Below are positions 1 through 9,239 of a stretch of 64,000 nucleotides of DNA, piece after piece. The position numbers and the translations under genes are program-made. This DNA comes from Byssothecium circinans (taxonomy: Eukaryota > Ascomycota > Dothideomycetes > Pleosporales > Massarinaceae). Position 1 is the first letter of the stretch. Every line of letters begins with the position of its first letter. The stretch lies in the NCBI GenBank assembly GCA_010015675.1, contig ML977005.1:341274-405273 (forward strand). Direction: 5' to 3'. The notes under the pieces were generated by a model. That model searched no databases and was not told where the DNA came from. It saw only the letters and a list, made by a program, of their open reading frames with translations.

Positions 1-750
1 TTCCTCATACTACGTGCCACCCACACGGAGCCTATAACAAATTCAAAACGCCTGCCATCACACCCCGCGACAGGACACTGATTCGCAGCCGATTTGCAAA
101 AGTCCCGTGCTACGAAGCGATAGTAGTGCAAGCGGACAGGGCGCGGAAGCATTTCGGTTAGGCTCCCCTGGCTGTTCTAGGGCTTCGGCCAGCTACGTCG
201 GCATACCCTATCCATGTGATGGAGCTGCGTAGCTTGCTCGTCTGACGACTTGCGGTAGAATTTTAGGGATCGAGCCTATGCATTAGGTAAGAGGGTGATG
301 GTTCGGGAGCGACGTCAGGGTGGAACCCAGGAGTAGCTGCTACCTTCTGGTAGTAGAAGGCAACTGTCCTGCTTTGGTTACTCGTGAGGTTACTTGCTGA
401 CTCGTACATGATGGGCTTGTTGGATTCCCCCCTCCCCTGTTTTGTGATTTTTTGTTTTTTGTTATTTGTTATTCCATCCAAGTTTGTCCTGAGAACATTC
501 GGATGAAGGTCCGACGTTGACAACTATTGTAGCTCAGCTCTTCTACACACATCAACCGCACCGACTTGACTTCATGCAACCACGAGCTGCATAAGTTATT
601 TTGGTTCATTCCTCCTCTTCACCCGTCGCTTCCACACACACCTTTCCAGCACACGCTTGGCCAAAGGCATATGGACTCGGGTCGTCGGAACGCCGAGTGC
701 GATAGCTATGCCGTATTTCCTCGGTCTATTCAACCCTCATGGGCTGTCCG
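1..750. other. no supported gene; upstream flank of the snoRNA host
   Basis: I see no protein gene here. Short open frames on both strands lack recognisable motifs. A donor-like GTAAGAG lies near 285, followed by a weak C-box-like GTGATGG and a GCTGAC near 396. An earlier exon-intron unit of the host transcript may therefore start here, but the boxes are too degenerate to call. The transcription start of the host should lie in or upstream of this stretch. Confidence 0.4.
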
Positions 751-806
751 GTAAGCCATCACACCTCAGCGTTCTCTTTAAGGCTACAAGCACCGATGCT
801 CGCACC

Positions 807-884
807 TCACGATGATGACCCACATGTTTCTCGAAAATACGATGTAGACCCGAAACCTTTACACCAACCACCTGTCTGATCCCT
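807..884 (+). ncRNA. candidate box C/D snoRNA 1
   Basis: ATGATGA C box at 812-818 and CTGA D box at 876-879 lie inside the intron-like segment 751-943, after donor GTAAGCC and before branch-like GCTGAC (923-928) and CAG. The span of about 65 nt between boxes fits the family. The bases before the D box (ACCTGT) have only a short, unconvincing match to 25S rRNA, so no target is assigned. Confidence 0.5.
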
Positions 885-1004
885 ACTTTTTCCGGCCATC
901 ATTCATCCACTTCATGGTCGACGCTGACATTGTGCACGAACAGTTTCGGTACAGTCCGTATCCTTCTCTTTCGGTAAGTTATTTCCCTTTTCATATATCG
1001 TACA

Positions 1005-1078
1005 CTGCCATGATGAAACCAAGCAAAATTCTCTGTACCGTCCGAAAATACCATGTCGCAAGCTGAGCACCTGAGCTT
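1005..1078 (+). ncRNA. candidate box C/D snoRNA 2
   Basis: Canonical ATGATGA C box at 1010-1016, with CTGA at 1063-1066 and again at 1071-1074. A TGC/GCA pairing flanks the C box and the first D box as a minimal terminal stem. The intron runs from donor GTAAGTT (974) to branch-like GCTGAC (1119-1124) and TAG (1132-1134). Its 3' half closely resembles candidate 3 (shared CCATGTCGCAA and GAGCACCTGAGC), so the two look like paralogues. I found no convincing rRNA guide. Confidence 0.5.
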
Positions 1079-1202
1079 TCACCAATTCTTCCCAGCTCTT
1101 TGGTCATTCCAAGGCTCCGCTGACTAGGATATAGTTCTTCCGGAATACTCTGATTCGTACTTTTTGTCCTTTGGTAAGCCATTTCCCTTGTTATTCCTTA
1201 TA

Positions 1203-1280
1203 CGGCCAAGATGAACCAAACCATATAACTATCTCGTTCGTTCCGAACATACCATGTCGCAAACAGAGCACCTGAGCTTC
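1203..1280 (+). ncRNA. candidate box C/D snoRNA 3, 18S guide TCTCGTTCGTT
   Basis: C-like box AAGATGA (1208-1214, one deviation from RTGATGA), D'-like CCGA (1243-1246) and D box CTGA (1272-1275). The 11 nt directly before D' (1232-1242, TCTCGTTCGTT) are antisense to the conserved 18S segment AACGAACGAGA, a known methylation region (human U30/SNORD30 acts there, recalled). A CAGAGCAC element abuts the D box and pairs with GTGCTCTG of 25S rRNA (8 nt). The intron is 1174-1336 with GCTAAC at 1321-1326. Confidence 0.6.
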
Positions 1281-1448
1281 CACGAAGTCTTCCCAGCCCG
1301 TCCAGCCATTCCAAGGCTTCGCTAACCAAAACGTAGTTCTTTAGGCGCACTGTCTTCTTCATGCCATCCTTCAGGTCGTCAGTATTTCCATTCCGATAGG
1401 TCTCCGTGCGGTAAGTCCTCCTCTTTCATCGTCCCCCCACCCCGTCTC

Positions 1449-1512
1449 CCTTCGTGATGAGATCTTTAAGAGCAGAGTATCCCTGTTGACCTTAAATTGT
1501 ACACTGAACCGT
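1449..1512 (+). ncRNA. candidate box C/D snoRNA 4, possible snR38-type guide
   Basis: C box GTGATGA at 1454-1460, D'-like TTGA at 1486-1489 and D box CTGA at 1504-1507, within an intron starting at 1411 (GTAAGTC). TATCCCTGT (1478-1486) just before or overlapping D' is antisense to ACAGGGATA of 25S rRNA, the segment addressed by yeast snR38 (family knowledge). Nine nucleotides could match by chance, so the target is tentative. The acceptor is uncertain. Confidence 0.5.
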
Positions 1513-1696
1513 GGGCATTATTTGCGTCCTGTTCATCACTTCCCCGGCTCGAAGATCGTGCTCACCAGTGTACAGGTTCACCGATTGCTTTCGCAGCCCA
1601 AAGCTCCGCTCCGGCCTAACGCATTGGCTCTTCGGACCATGCTATCCAGCGCATTTGGTAAGCAAGTCTTTCTGTTCTTCCTTTCGTTTTTCTGTC

Positions 1697-1758
1697 AATC
1701 TATGATGAACACTTTCTATAACCGGAGACGAGCCGGGAGGGATAGGGGTCTGACGGAG
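1697..1758 (+). ncRNA. candidate box C/D snoRNA 5
   Basis: ATGATGA C box (1702-1708) and CTGA D box (1750-1753) follow donor GTAAGCA (1658). Branch-like GCTGAC near 1870 and CAG near 1882 would close the intron. The guide region before the D box is purine-rich (GGGATAGGGGT), and no rRNA match was recognised. Confidence 0.45.
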
Positions 1759-2029
1759 CCTCGGCGGTAGGGTGATTCCTCCGTTACCATCCCTATGATA
1801 GAAATATCCCGCCCTGAGATTTTTTTTGTTTCTCTCTGTGTTCGAATTTTACGATCGTGGGAAGGTGCTGACAATGTTGCAGGCTAGTTGGAGCTGGGAC
1901 GGCGGTTGAACTTGCTGTCGTTGCCAGCTTCGCAGTTTTCTGTGTCGCGAGCCCATGTCGTAGGTTCGAAGACATTCGGTCGGCGTTTCCTGGCGTCGAC
2001 TACAGGCTAGTTTCGGTACCTATGTAAGT

Positions 2030-2880
2030 TCATCTCCTCACGCGATCCTTCAGTAAGTCTTCCATTTTCCGTCCACCTCCTCCTCATCCCTCAGCCCATC
2101 TCAACCCTCTCTTCCCGCCAGGCCCAGGCTACGAGGCACGGTCTCCCATACCATGACTCCGGCGCCATGGGCCGAGAAAAAAGACCACACTGCGAGCAAT
2201 ACCGGGGCCCTGCACGCTGAAGACTGGAATGAGCACTCCATGCATATGGAGCGCGCCCGGGCATTGGAGGGCATAATTAATCTTTTGGGATGTCGGATTT
2301 ATGCCTTGGATTGTTCGTGGTAGACGTCGGAAAGAACCTGGGTTGGTAGCGCCTGCCCGCTCGATACGGCGGAAGGTTTTCCAGACTCTCACATTTTTTT
2401 TTCGCTATCTCTTTGATGGACTTGTTCATGTGGAGATCGCCCCACATGGGTCGTTTGTGTTGATCACTTGAATAGGTTTGATGCATTCCGTCGTGGTGAT
2501 CGTTTTCGTGGCTTTGGAGCTCCATGGTCGATGCCGGGTTTATGTACGAGGTCAGTATCTGCCTTTTCGATACCACTGGGAGGTGCTTACCGCAGATGTA
2601 ACCTACAGCGTGGTGTTTTCGACTTGAGAAGATCATGACCGATGATAGCACAGATTCCCCGGACAAGAATCGAAAGGCAATCGGATACTCATCTGAAGAG
2701 ATGCCTACTCCATGGTTAGCCAATTTCCTCTCCAAACGCTGTTCTGCGCAAACATTGTCTTGATCCGTGGACATCTTCATTTCACATCACGATCTTCGGA
2801 CCATTCACATATCCTTTCCCACACGAACTAGCTTTCAGGAGGCTGCAATCAAAGCGCTCACAGCAAGTGCCTAGTCAAAG
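2030..2880 (+). other. unresolved part of the host transcript
   Basis: Two donor-like GTAAGT motifs (about 2026 and 2053) are followed by a pyrimidine-rich stretch, and then by about 750 bp without a clear C box, branch point or coding frame. A 167-codon open frame on the minus strand (2277-2780) shows no motif I recognise. The segment may be a long exon, a decayed set of units, or sequence outside the transcript. Confidence 0.3.
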
Positions 2881-2916
2881 TCAGTAAGTTATACCAATTC
2901 TCTTTTAGCCCAGCGC

Positions 2917-3008
2917 CCTTCATGATGAAACACAAGTAAACCTCCAGTCCCCACAGCTGCAGCTATGGCGTTGATGAGACCCTTTAAAAAATGACGCTTC
3001 TGAATTCT
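2917..3008 (+). ncRNA. candidate box C/D snoRNA 6
   Basis: C box ATGATGA (2922-2928), a C'-like TTGATGA (2971-2977) and D box CTGA (3000-3003) give the full C-C'-D layout over about 82 nt. It follows donor GTAAGTT at 2884. The first guide window (CCTCCAGTCCCC) loosely recalls the U18 target in 25S rRNA but needs a bulge, so no target is claimed. Confidence 0.5.
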
Positions 3009-3118
3009 TCTTCCTGTCAGCCTTTTCACCGTACAAGTCTGCAGGCGGCTGCTAACGAGAGTGCGGAAGTATAGGCTAATGTTGGTGTCGATGACGACGT
3101 TGCTGTCTGCCACATCTT

Positions 3119-3183
3119 AGGATGTCTGATGAATCCGAACGCACGGCGGCTACTTTCGAGGTATTGGGATTTTGCTGAGGACA
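3119..3183 (+). ncRNA. weak box C/D-like element between units
   Basis: CTGATGA (3126-3132; pyrimidine where a purine is expected) and CTGA (3175-3178) are 42 nt apart and precede TACTAAACGTTAG, which could be a branch point and acceptor near 3206. It may be a second, decayed snoRNA in the same intron as candidate 6. No guide was recognised. Confidence 0.25.
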
Positions 3184-3310
3184 GCATCCCCTACTAAACG
3201 TTAGCATATCGCCGTCCGGTTTCCAGCTTGTTCACACGTACTCACCTTGCAGGGGTTAGTATCAGTTTATCTCTGTGTCCAAGGTACGTTGAACCTCCTC
3301 CTCCGCACCA

Positions 3311-3380
3311 CGCCTCATGATGAGTCCTTGGCATGAACCTACCGAATTCCTTTGACGAATAGTATTCTATCTGATTGGCG
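3311..3380 (+). ncRNA. candidate box C/D snoRNA 7, two 18S guides (snR54/U59-like first guide)
   Basis: C box ATGATGA (3317-3323), D'-like ATGA (3333-3336), D box CTGA (3371-3374), and a CGCC/GGCG terminal stem (3311-3314 with 3377-3380). GTCCTTGGCA (3324-3333) is antisense to 18S TGCCAAGGAC, the region modified by yeast snR54 and human U59 (recalled). TATTCTAT (3363-3370) abuts the D box and is antisense to 18S ATAGAATA, where yeast snR53 acts (recalled). The intron is 3255-3442 with GCTGAC at 3425-3430. This and candidate 8 are the best supported. Confidence 0.65.
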
Positions 3381-3572
3381 CACTGCATCTCTTGCTTCAT
3401 TCTCCAAGCTCTTTGCGAATTCTTGCTGACTTGACTGCTTAGATCCATCCTGATTAGGACACTACGGGTTGGCGCCGTGACCATCATTTCTGCAATGACT
3501 ATGAGCATGCATACATGCAGTATGGCTCCCTGTGTAAGGTTAGTATCTCTTCTAATTCGCATACTACCCTCA

Positions 3573-3650
3573 ATATCGTGATGATCATCAGTAATTGTAC
3601 TCATTCGTAGCCCTACGACTTTGACGATGCATACTGTTTTCTGACAATTC
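3573..3650 (+). ncRNA. candidate box C/D snoRNA 8, 14-nt 18S guide (snR41-like)
   Basis: C box GTGATGA (3578-3584) and D box CTGA (3641-3644) lie in intron 3539-3709 (donor GTTAGT, branch-like GCTGAC 3695-3700, acceptor TAG). AATTGTACTCATTC (3593-3606) is perfectly antisense over 14 nt to GAATGAGTACAATT of ascomycete 18S rRNA (recalled), a region methylated under yeast snR41. The D' box after this guide is degenerate. The match length makes chance unlikely. Confidence 0.7.
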
Positions 3651-3865
3651 CGTTCAATTCGTTGCTTCCTGAGACGCAATGTTCGCCCAGCGCAGCTGAC
3701 GGACGATAGGATGTTAAGGCGGCCCGATGCATATGCGACGGTCCGCCGCGCGGGTTGACGAAGAATGCAGTCTCATGTACCACGGGCGCGACGACCTGTC
3801 ACCGACGGGATGGCAGGGTTCCTTATCAAAGGTTAGTACATTTTTCAAATCATCTGCAACCTTCA

Positions 3866-3934
3866 CCATAGTGACGATAACAAACCTGCCTGATTTGCAA
3901 ATCTTTGAAGATAGAGTGCTCTTTCTGAATTCTT
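3866..3934 (+). ncRNA. candidate box C/D snoRNA 9
   Basis: C-like GTGACGA (3871-3877, one change from GTGATGA), an internal CTGA near 3890 and D box CTGA (3925-3928) in intron 3832-3990. The intron flanks are duplicated from the neighbouring unit, but the box-to-box interior is not. AATCTTTGA in the middle has a 9-nt match to 18S rRNA that is not well placed relative to a D box, so no target is assigned. Confidence 0.45.
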
Positions 3935-4142
3935 TCCTAACTCGTGTTATTCCTCGCATGCTCGATGGAAGCGCAGCTGACGGGAGATAGAATGCTGAAG
4001 CGGTTCGATGCATAAGCGACGGTCCGTTACGTATGCCGATATTAAATGCGTCTCATGTACCACAAAATCTCGGCACGTCACTGACGGGATAGCAGGTTCC
4101 TTTCAAAGGTTAGTATTTCTTCCAACCCATCTCCCTCACTCA

Positions 4143-4248
4143 CCGGTATGATGATGTCCGTTATCATGTTCTGAACCTCTTGAAGACACATGTTTATTTT
4201 TGATCTCTTCCAACCCGAAGCTTTTCCCTCAAACGTGTCTGATAAAAG
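4143..4248 (+). ncRNA. candidate box C/D snoRNA 10
   Basis: C box ATGATGA (4148-4154), internal CTGA (4171-4174) and D box CTGA (4239-4242) in intron 4109-4268. The box-to-box distance of about 90 nt is the longest of the set. Branch-like GCTGAC (4253-4258) and CAG acceptor follow immediately. No rRNA guide of useful length was recognised. Confidence 0.45.
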
Positions 4249-4382
4249 CGCAGCTGACGTACGATCAGGTGTTGAAAGTAACTCGAAGCGAATGCGACGC
4301 TTTTTCGACGTATTGTTGTGTCTTGTATTGTCGATTCCTCAACAGTCTCCCACCGCTAGGAGAGTGTTTTCCTGCCCAAAGG

Positions 4383-7300
4383 TTAGTACAGTCCCCATCA
4401 CTACCGCCATGTATACATACGCACCATAATCAAAGCAACCAAGACCCAACGGTCTGATCCAGTGACGATAAAACGACCATGTGCTCATCCATATTGCCGA
4501 GCTACATCCGTTTCACCGCTTATGAATCGCTGTTTGGCATCGCGGCATCCTCGAACAGCGCCGGGGAGCTCTCGCTAGCCTCATCGTTCGAATCGACATC
4601 GTCCGCTGTGGTGAGCTAGAGTGATTCCTACAAGAGCTGAGTAATCCTGCATTTTCCTTCCCTTTTGTATGCCCAAGTCCTCTTCCAAGCATCTTGGTCT
4701 TGTGCCATTGCCAAACGATGGCGCTTCCCTGTGGTGTTTCTGTTACCAAGTACGTTCCACACGGCGTTGCCAACCTTGGCTCCTAAGATCTCGGGAAGCG
4801 ACCCTTCAGGTACGCACCTTCTCCGATCTTACAGAAAGAGTCTTCCTTCCTCTGCTGGGGTTGCGACCACCTCGAGTTGGAGAACTCGACAGCGCAACCT
4901 GAGACCGTATGGCTCGTCCAATATGAGCGAAGTAGGTCCAAGTCCCCAGCCTCTGCTTGGGTTTGTAGAACCGCACCTCTAGGAAACGGCTTTGGCTCGC
5001 ACCGCGGGCTCGAAAGAGATAGTTATCGGGGATGGGATCGGTATCGGGAGCAGAGACGCTGTGCGTCTCCTCGCGTCGTCGTCAGCTTTTGCGGTCTGCT
5101 GTCTTGTCAGCGTCAGCTCCCAATCTCCTTGTGTGGAGAGCCTGCATTGAACGCACCTTTGCAAGGTATGCGGCTCGTGTGGCCTTCGAAGTCCCGCATG
5201 TAGCTGCTGTAGGAGTCCTTCGGCGAAGGCAGCGATGTTGCTGCTGGCCGTGTGTGATCGGAAACGCCGCGCGAAGAGACATCCGATCTCGTTCCGCACT
5301 CAATGATAGCACGCTGAAGGATAGCTTTACGGCTTATATGCTTGAGAATACCTCTAGACGCTGCACGATTAGTATACGATGCTCAACGAGCTACTGCGGC
5401 GATGTATTGAGTTCCAACTCCCAAACCATCGTGCGAGGCTCTCCAAGCGCCGTTCTCCAACGGCCATCCCCATGTCATCCTTCCTGTGTGTACCATGTTA
5501 TCACCGTGATCGAGGTCGGGGATATCGTTGCGCTACGGAGGCCGGGGATGCGGGTCGTCGGTGCGGAGATGGGTGGGTGCTACGATGCCGGACGGCCCGG
5601 GCCGTGTACTCTAATCCGATGTCAGCTTTTTCCTACGCTAAAGAGACGATGCCTCATGGGCATTACATGCTTGGCAAGCTCATTTGAGGCCATCTCTTTA
5701 GGCTGCTGGTGGGCCTGCAGCATCCACGAGGGCGGAGGCCGGAAGGTAGTCTGGTGTTGCTGAGTGGGATTGCGCCTCTCTCCCAAGAGACGGACGGGAG
5801 AAGACAAAGCGCGCAGCAGGCGAAGAGACAATCTTCAAGCCCGAGACACTCCCTTTACTACCCAGAAATCCAGGTTAGCGGTATCTCAGCTGCGTCAATA
5901 AGAGGTATCGCGAGCTAATGGGTCTGGTGTTTACTTACCACGATACCGCCGCAAGAGCAGCCAAACCAGACTCCCGCCGCGTCTCTCCTCGTCCCTTCAA
6001 GCAGCTTTAGCTCATCGACGAAGGTATCAGCTCGATACAGCTTACCAAGAGCAGCTCGATCCCTCCTTCATCTTCGCCGCCTCCTTCCTGCCTACCTGCC
6101 GCGGGTGCATACATGCAGACGACAACCCACAGCAAGATCTTCAGCGCGGCGACGATCCAGAGGCGGACGCTGGCCAGTGTGGATATTAAAGTCGTTCTAT
6201 TTGGCATCGTATATGAGGAAGGTTTCGAAATCGGTCGTTGGCGGTAATGGAGTTGTCGGTGTCGAACGTCAAAAGAGCTTCAACGCGAAAAATCATCCTG
6301 CCCAACACCAAAACATCAGGCACGAAATTTTCCTGCCCGCACTTGCCAGCGCAGGCGTTTTCAGGCTTGCTTCTGGGTTGGAATACAGAGTATGGAGGTA
6401 ATCAACGTTCTATTTCTTCTACTGATGATATTCTCGCGTTTAGGGAGGAGAGATTGGTGGGTTTGGCTGCTGTTTTGCAGGACGCCATCCCGTCTTTTTC
6501 TATTTACTATCTAGTTGCGCCGCCCGCGTTCTGCCTTTATGGAGCGAGCTGTATCGGCTCAACTGCCTTTGAGGCTCGCGGTACTTCCGTCTGTGTTGTT
6601 GCTTGATATGCCCAGTCGGATGCCGCCCCGTACGTGCAGCAATGAGGCCAAATTATAAGCTCCTTCCCTTCGCCCAGCTCCATCAGATGCCTTTGTACCT
6701 TTCCAGCTCATTGCCCTCCTTGTAGGCTCATTGCTTGTATGTATCGATCGGTCATCGGTGGCTTAGAGGGTAGGAGGAGGGTTCGCGCGTCGCCGTTCGT
6801 GTGGAGGGTGTTCGGGACGTATCTGCGGGCAAGTCAGCGGGGTGAAAGTATGCGTGGAGATACCCGAACTTGTCGTTGTTGGCTTGGTGCTGCCCTCAAT
6901 GTCGGCGAGGCAGCCTACTCATGGGTCAGACAGTTGGTTGTAGTGTTGGTTATGATGAGGGTGTGGAGGTAGAGGACGACGTAGAGTATGGAGCTCGAGG
7001 CGCTTCGCGGGGTGATGGTGGAGGGTCTGGCTGTCGCTCTGGGTGGCGAGTTGGTGTTCGAGAGGAGGTGTCTAGAGCAGTTTGACGTTAGTTATGCCGA
7101 GGGGAGGTGGTGATGCCAACGATCTCGTGCTGGCGTCTCGCAGGTTGATGTTGTTCTTGAGATGGTATTGTCGGCGAAAGTGGGAGTTGGTTCACATGCT
7201 TTCTGGTCGGTGATCGTGGTCTCAATCTAGCGCCGCCGTTGCCATGTAGCATCACAGTCGTTACAACTATTGCGCCTTTGACTTCACATCCTGCTGTTTC

Positions 7301-9239
7301 CCGTGGTGTGTGGTGTTTCTGTTTGGCGCGCTTTTCTGTCGAGCTGGTGTACTAGATTTCAACGAGAAAGTTCAGATTCTGCACCTGCTTTCCGCACACC
7401 GAAGACTCTCAAGCTTCATACATCGTAATGCAGTGGATGGGGCCCCGAAAGCTACATTTGCCGCTTGCCCCGCCCGCAGTGAGCGTGGGCTTCTACAACT
7501 GGGTTTTGGTGTTGCAACCCGCAAATAGAGATAGGATCACGTCGATCTTTGGCGGCTCAGCTACGCTTCGTTCCACGGGCTACAAGCTCGTTTTGTCCAC
7601 CCTGAAGATGTTTCCAAGCTTGTTTTTGATTTTTAGTATGCCCATGTAGTCCCCGAGTTAACCCCTCCAAATACGGTCGCACTGAGGGCACATTCTCATC
7701 GCCAGCATATCTGCGCTGCTGCTCGCGCAAAGTACACAGGGGCTCTTTCTGCTCTACATGACAAGTCCTACAATCAAGCTACTGTGAGGCTGGCGCAATT
7801 CCATTCTCATGAGTAAGGTGTCGCTATTCTACTTGATTATGAAGCTGCAGGCTCCCGAAACCCGTTCCCTGCGCAGCTGAGCTCCTTTCTGCCCCTTGTA
7901 CAAGCTGGACGAGTCTCGTTCCCAAGGTGATTTCATGGTGTTGAGAGCTGGTGAAGGACTTGGGAGTCCGACTTTTGCGGTATCGAAGGTGAAGTTCGGC
8001 AACGTTCTTCGCGCTTCGCCGAAGGTTCTGTGACGGTTTGAAATTGTGGTGTTGCATGTTTGTCTTACTGCCGCACTCCAAGACTCGATTGCTCTCGCAG
8101 TAGCTGCCCCTGCGTATGGAGTTGCAATCCAACCTGCTGCCCCCACTTTCATGGTGTTGTTACATGCTGCTTGGGCATAGGTGGCTTTTACATGTGATCT
8201 ATCGACCTTCTGTGTCTACAGGCTGCATGCTGAAGGTGCCATTGATGTTAAATTCCTGTAGCTTCGAGCCTACTTGACTTGCCATCTCCGCACCGCCTCC
8301 ACAATGTCAGTGAGGGTGGGTTTGCGCTTTCAGATTGCGACTCTCAGCAATTACTTGAAGTTTTGGCAAGCCGAACAACTACGGAAAGGGTTTAACAACG
8401 CTTTGAAGACCATTTTGGCGTGTAGATTGCAGTTGAAGATCTCAACGTCCTACAAATGGCGGTGTTCTACTTTTTGCTTATCGGCACCCACCGGGCTGCC
8501 TCCGCAGACGAAGTAAGGGTAGGGCACTCGGTTTTTCTCTTCAAGGCCCATTGTAAAGCTCTGTTGCTTGCCTGACTATGGGTTATCATGCCCTATTTTC
8601 CCACCTACGCTCTCCACTACATGATATCGAGGCACATGGATAGCCCTATGGAGATCGCAATGAGCTCGACTAGGCGGTATTACACTCCAAATCTGCCTTA
8701 AGCCTCTAGGTTTCAATCTATTTGGAACTGAGCACAATACTGGTGTGAGATCTTGTTGCCCTGCAAACGACTTTGGTGTTTGGGACACCGTTTTACGCCA
8801 TTTCATGACCTGTAGCAAGCTGGATGAACACTCTACTACTACAAACTGCATGCTGAGGATCCAAAGACCTGTCTTCTCGTGATCTTGCACCTTCACCTCG
8901 TTGGCAGGGTCCCGGTAGCCTGGGTGTTGCCAGTGAATGTGACGGCCACGGACCACCGCCCATGAAGAGCGAGATCAGTGAGATAAACACCCCACCCCCA
9001 TGGCCCACAACAAATTTATCTTCATCCCCACAACCTCAAAAGCTCTCTCATGGCCATCGGCACCTTTGCAGCTATCTTACGAATCCCATATTGCCCCCTG
9101 CATCGAGCCTGGCTGCTCTAGGAATCCAGCTATAGTGCAGCACACTCGCCTCACACCCGCCCAAATCCCTCCCCAACTGAGTCAAATTTCAGGCCCCACA
9201 GGGCACAGCCCCTAGCGCTTGTGTCACAGCCAGACTACT
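4383..9239. other. 4.9-kb stretch without a supported gene
   Basis: One more GTTAGT donor (4382) and a GTGACGA C-like box (4461-4467) without a D box suggest the duplicated units fade out here. The longest frame (5032-5763, +, 243 codons) starts from no convincing context and has a basic, cysteine-rich composition typical of non-coding GC-rich DNA. Intron-like elements occur (for example GTAATC...TTTAG at 6401-6446), so spliced non-coding transcripts are possible. I recognise no domain. Confidence 0.35.

Larger units (their letters stand above)
3539..4381 (+). repeat. three diverged tandem exon-intron units of about 280 bp
   Basis: Donors AAGGTTAGTA recur at 3539, 3832, 4109 and 4382 (spacing 293, 277, 273). 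The introns end in a shared GCGCAGCTGACG followed by a YAG acceptor. The exons after units 1 and 2 (3710-3831 and 3991-4108) align along their length, sharing for example GCGACGGTCCG and TCTCATGTACCAC; the third exon is more diverged. Similarity is strong at splice sites and exons but weak between the C and D boxes, as expected if units duplicated and guides then diverged. Confidence 0.75.
751..4382 (+). ncRNA. multi-exon non-coding host transcript carrying intronic box C/D snoRNAs
   Basis: A chain of intron-like segments can be read on the + strand. Donors (GTAAGT/GTAAGC or GTTAGT) lie at 751, 974, 1174, 1411, 1658, about 2026, 2884, 3255, 3539, 3832, 4109 and 4382. The better-defined introns have a GCTGAC or GCTAAC branch-point-like element followed within about 8-20 nt by CAG or TAG, for example 923/943, 1119/1134, 1321/1336, 3425/3442, 3695/3709, 3976/3990 and 4253/4268. 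Exons of about 30-125 nt share no open frame. Almost every intron contains a TGATGA-type C box 30-65 nt after the donor and a CTGA D box 50-90 nt further on, the geometry of intronic C/D snoRNAs. Such hosts are known in fungi. The path between 2.05 and 2.88 kb is unresolved. Calling it one transcript is inference. Confidence 0.6.

Noticed and set aside
1..260. Possible telomere or subtelomere
   Set aside because: No TTAGGG repeats or known subtelomeric genes at the window edge.
4461..4467. GTGACGA C-box-like motif after the last donor of the array
   Set aside because: No CTGA D box within a plausible distance; treated as a decayed unit, not as a snoRNA.
5032..5763. 243-codon + strand open frame
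   Set aside because: No motif, odd Arg/Cys-rich composition, no splice or start context, and overlapping frames on the other strand; most likely a chance frame.
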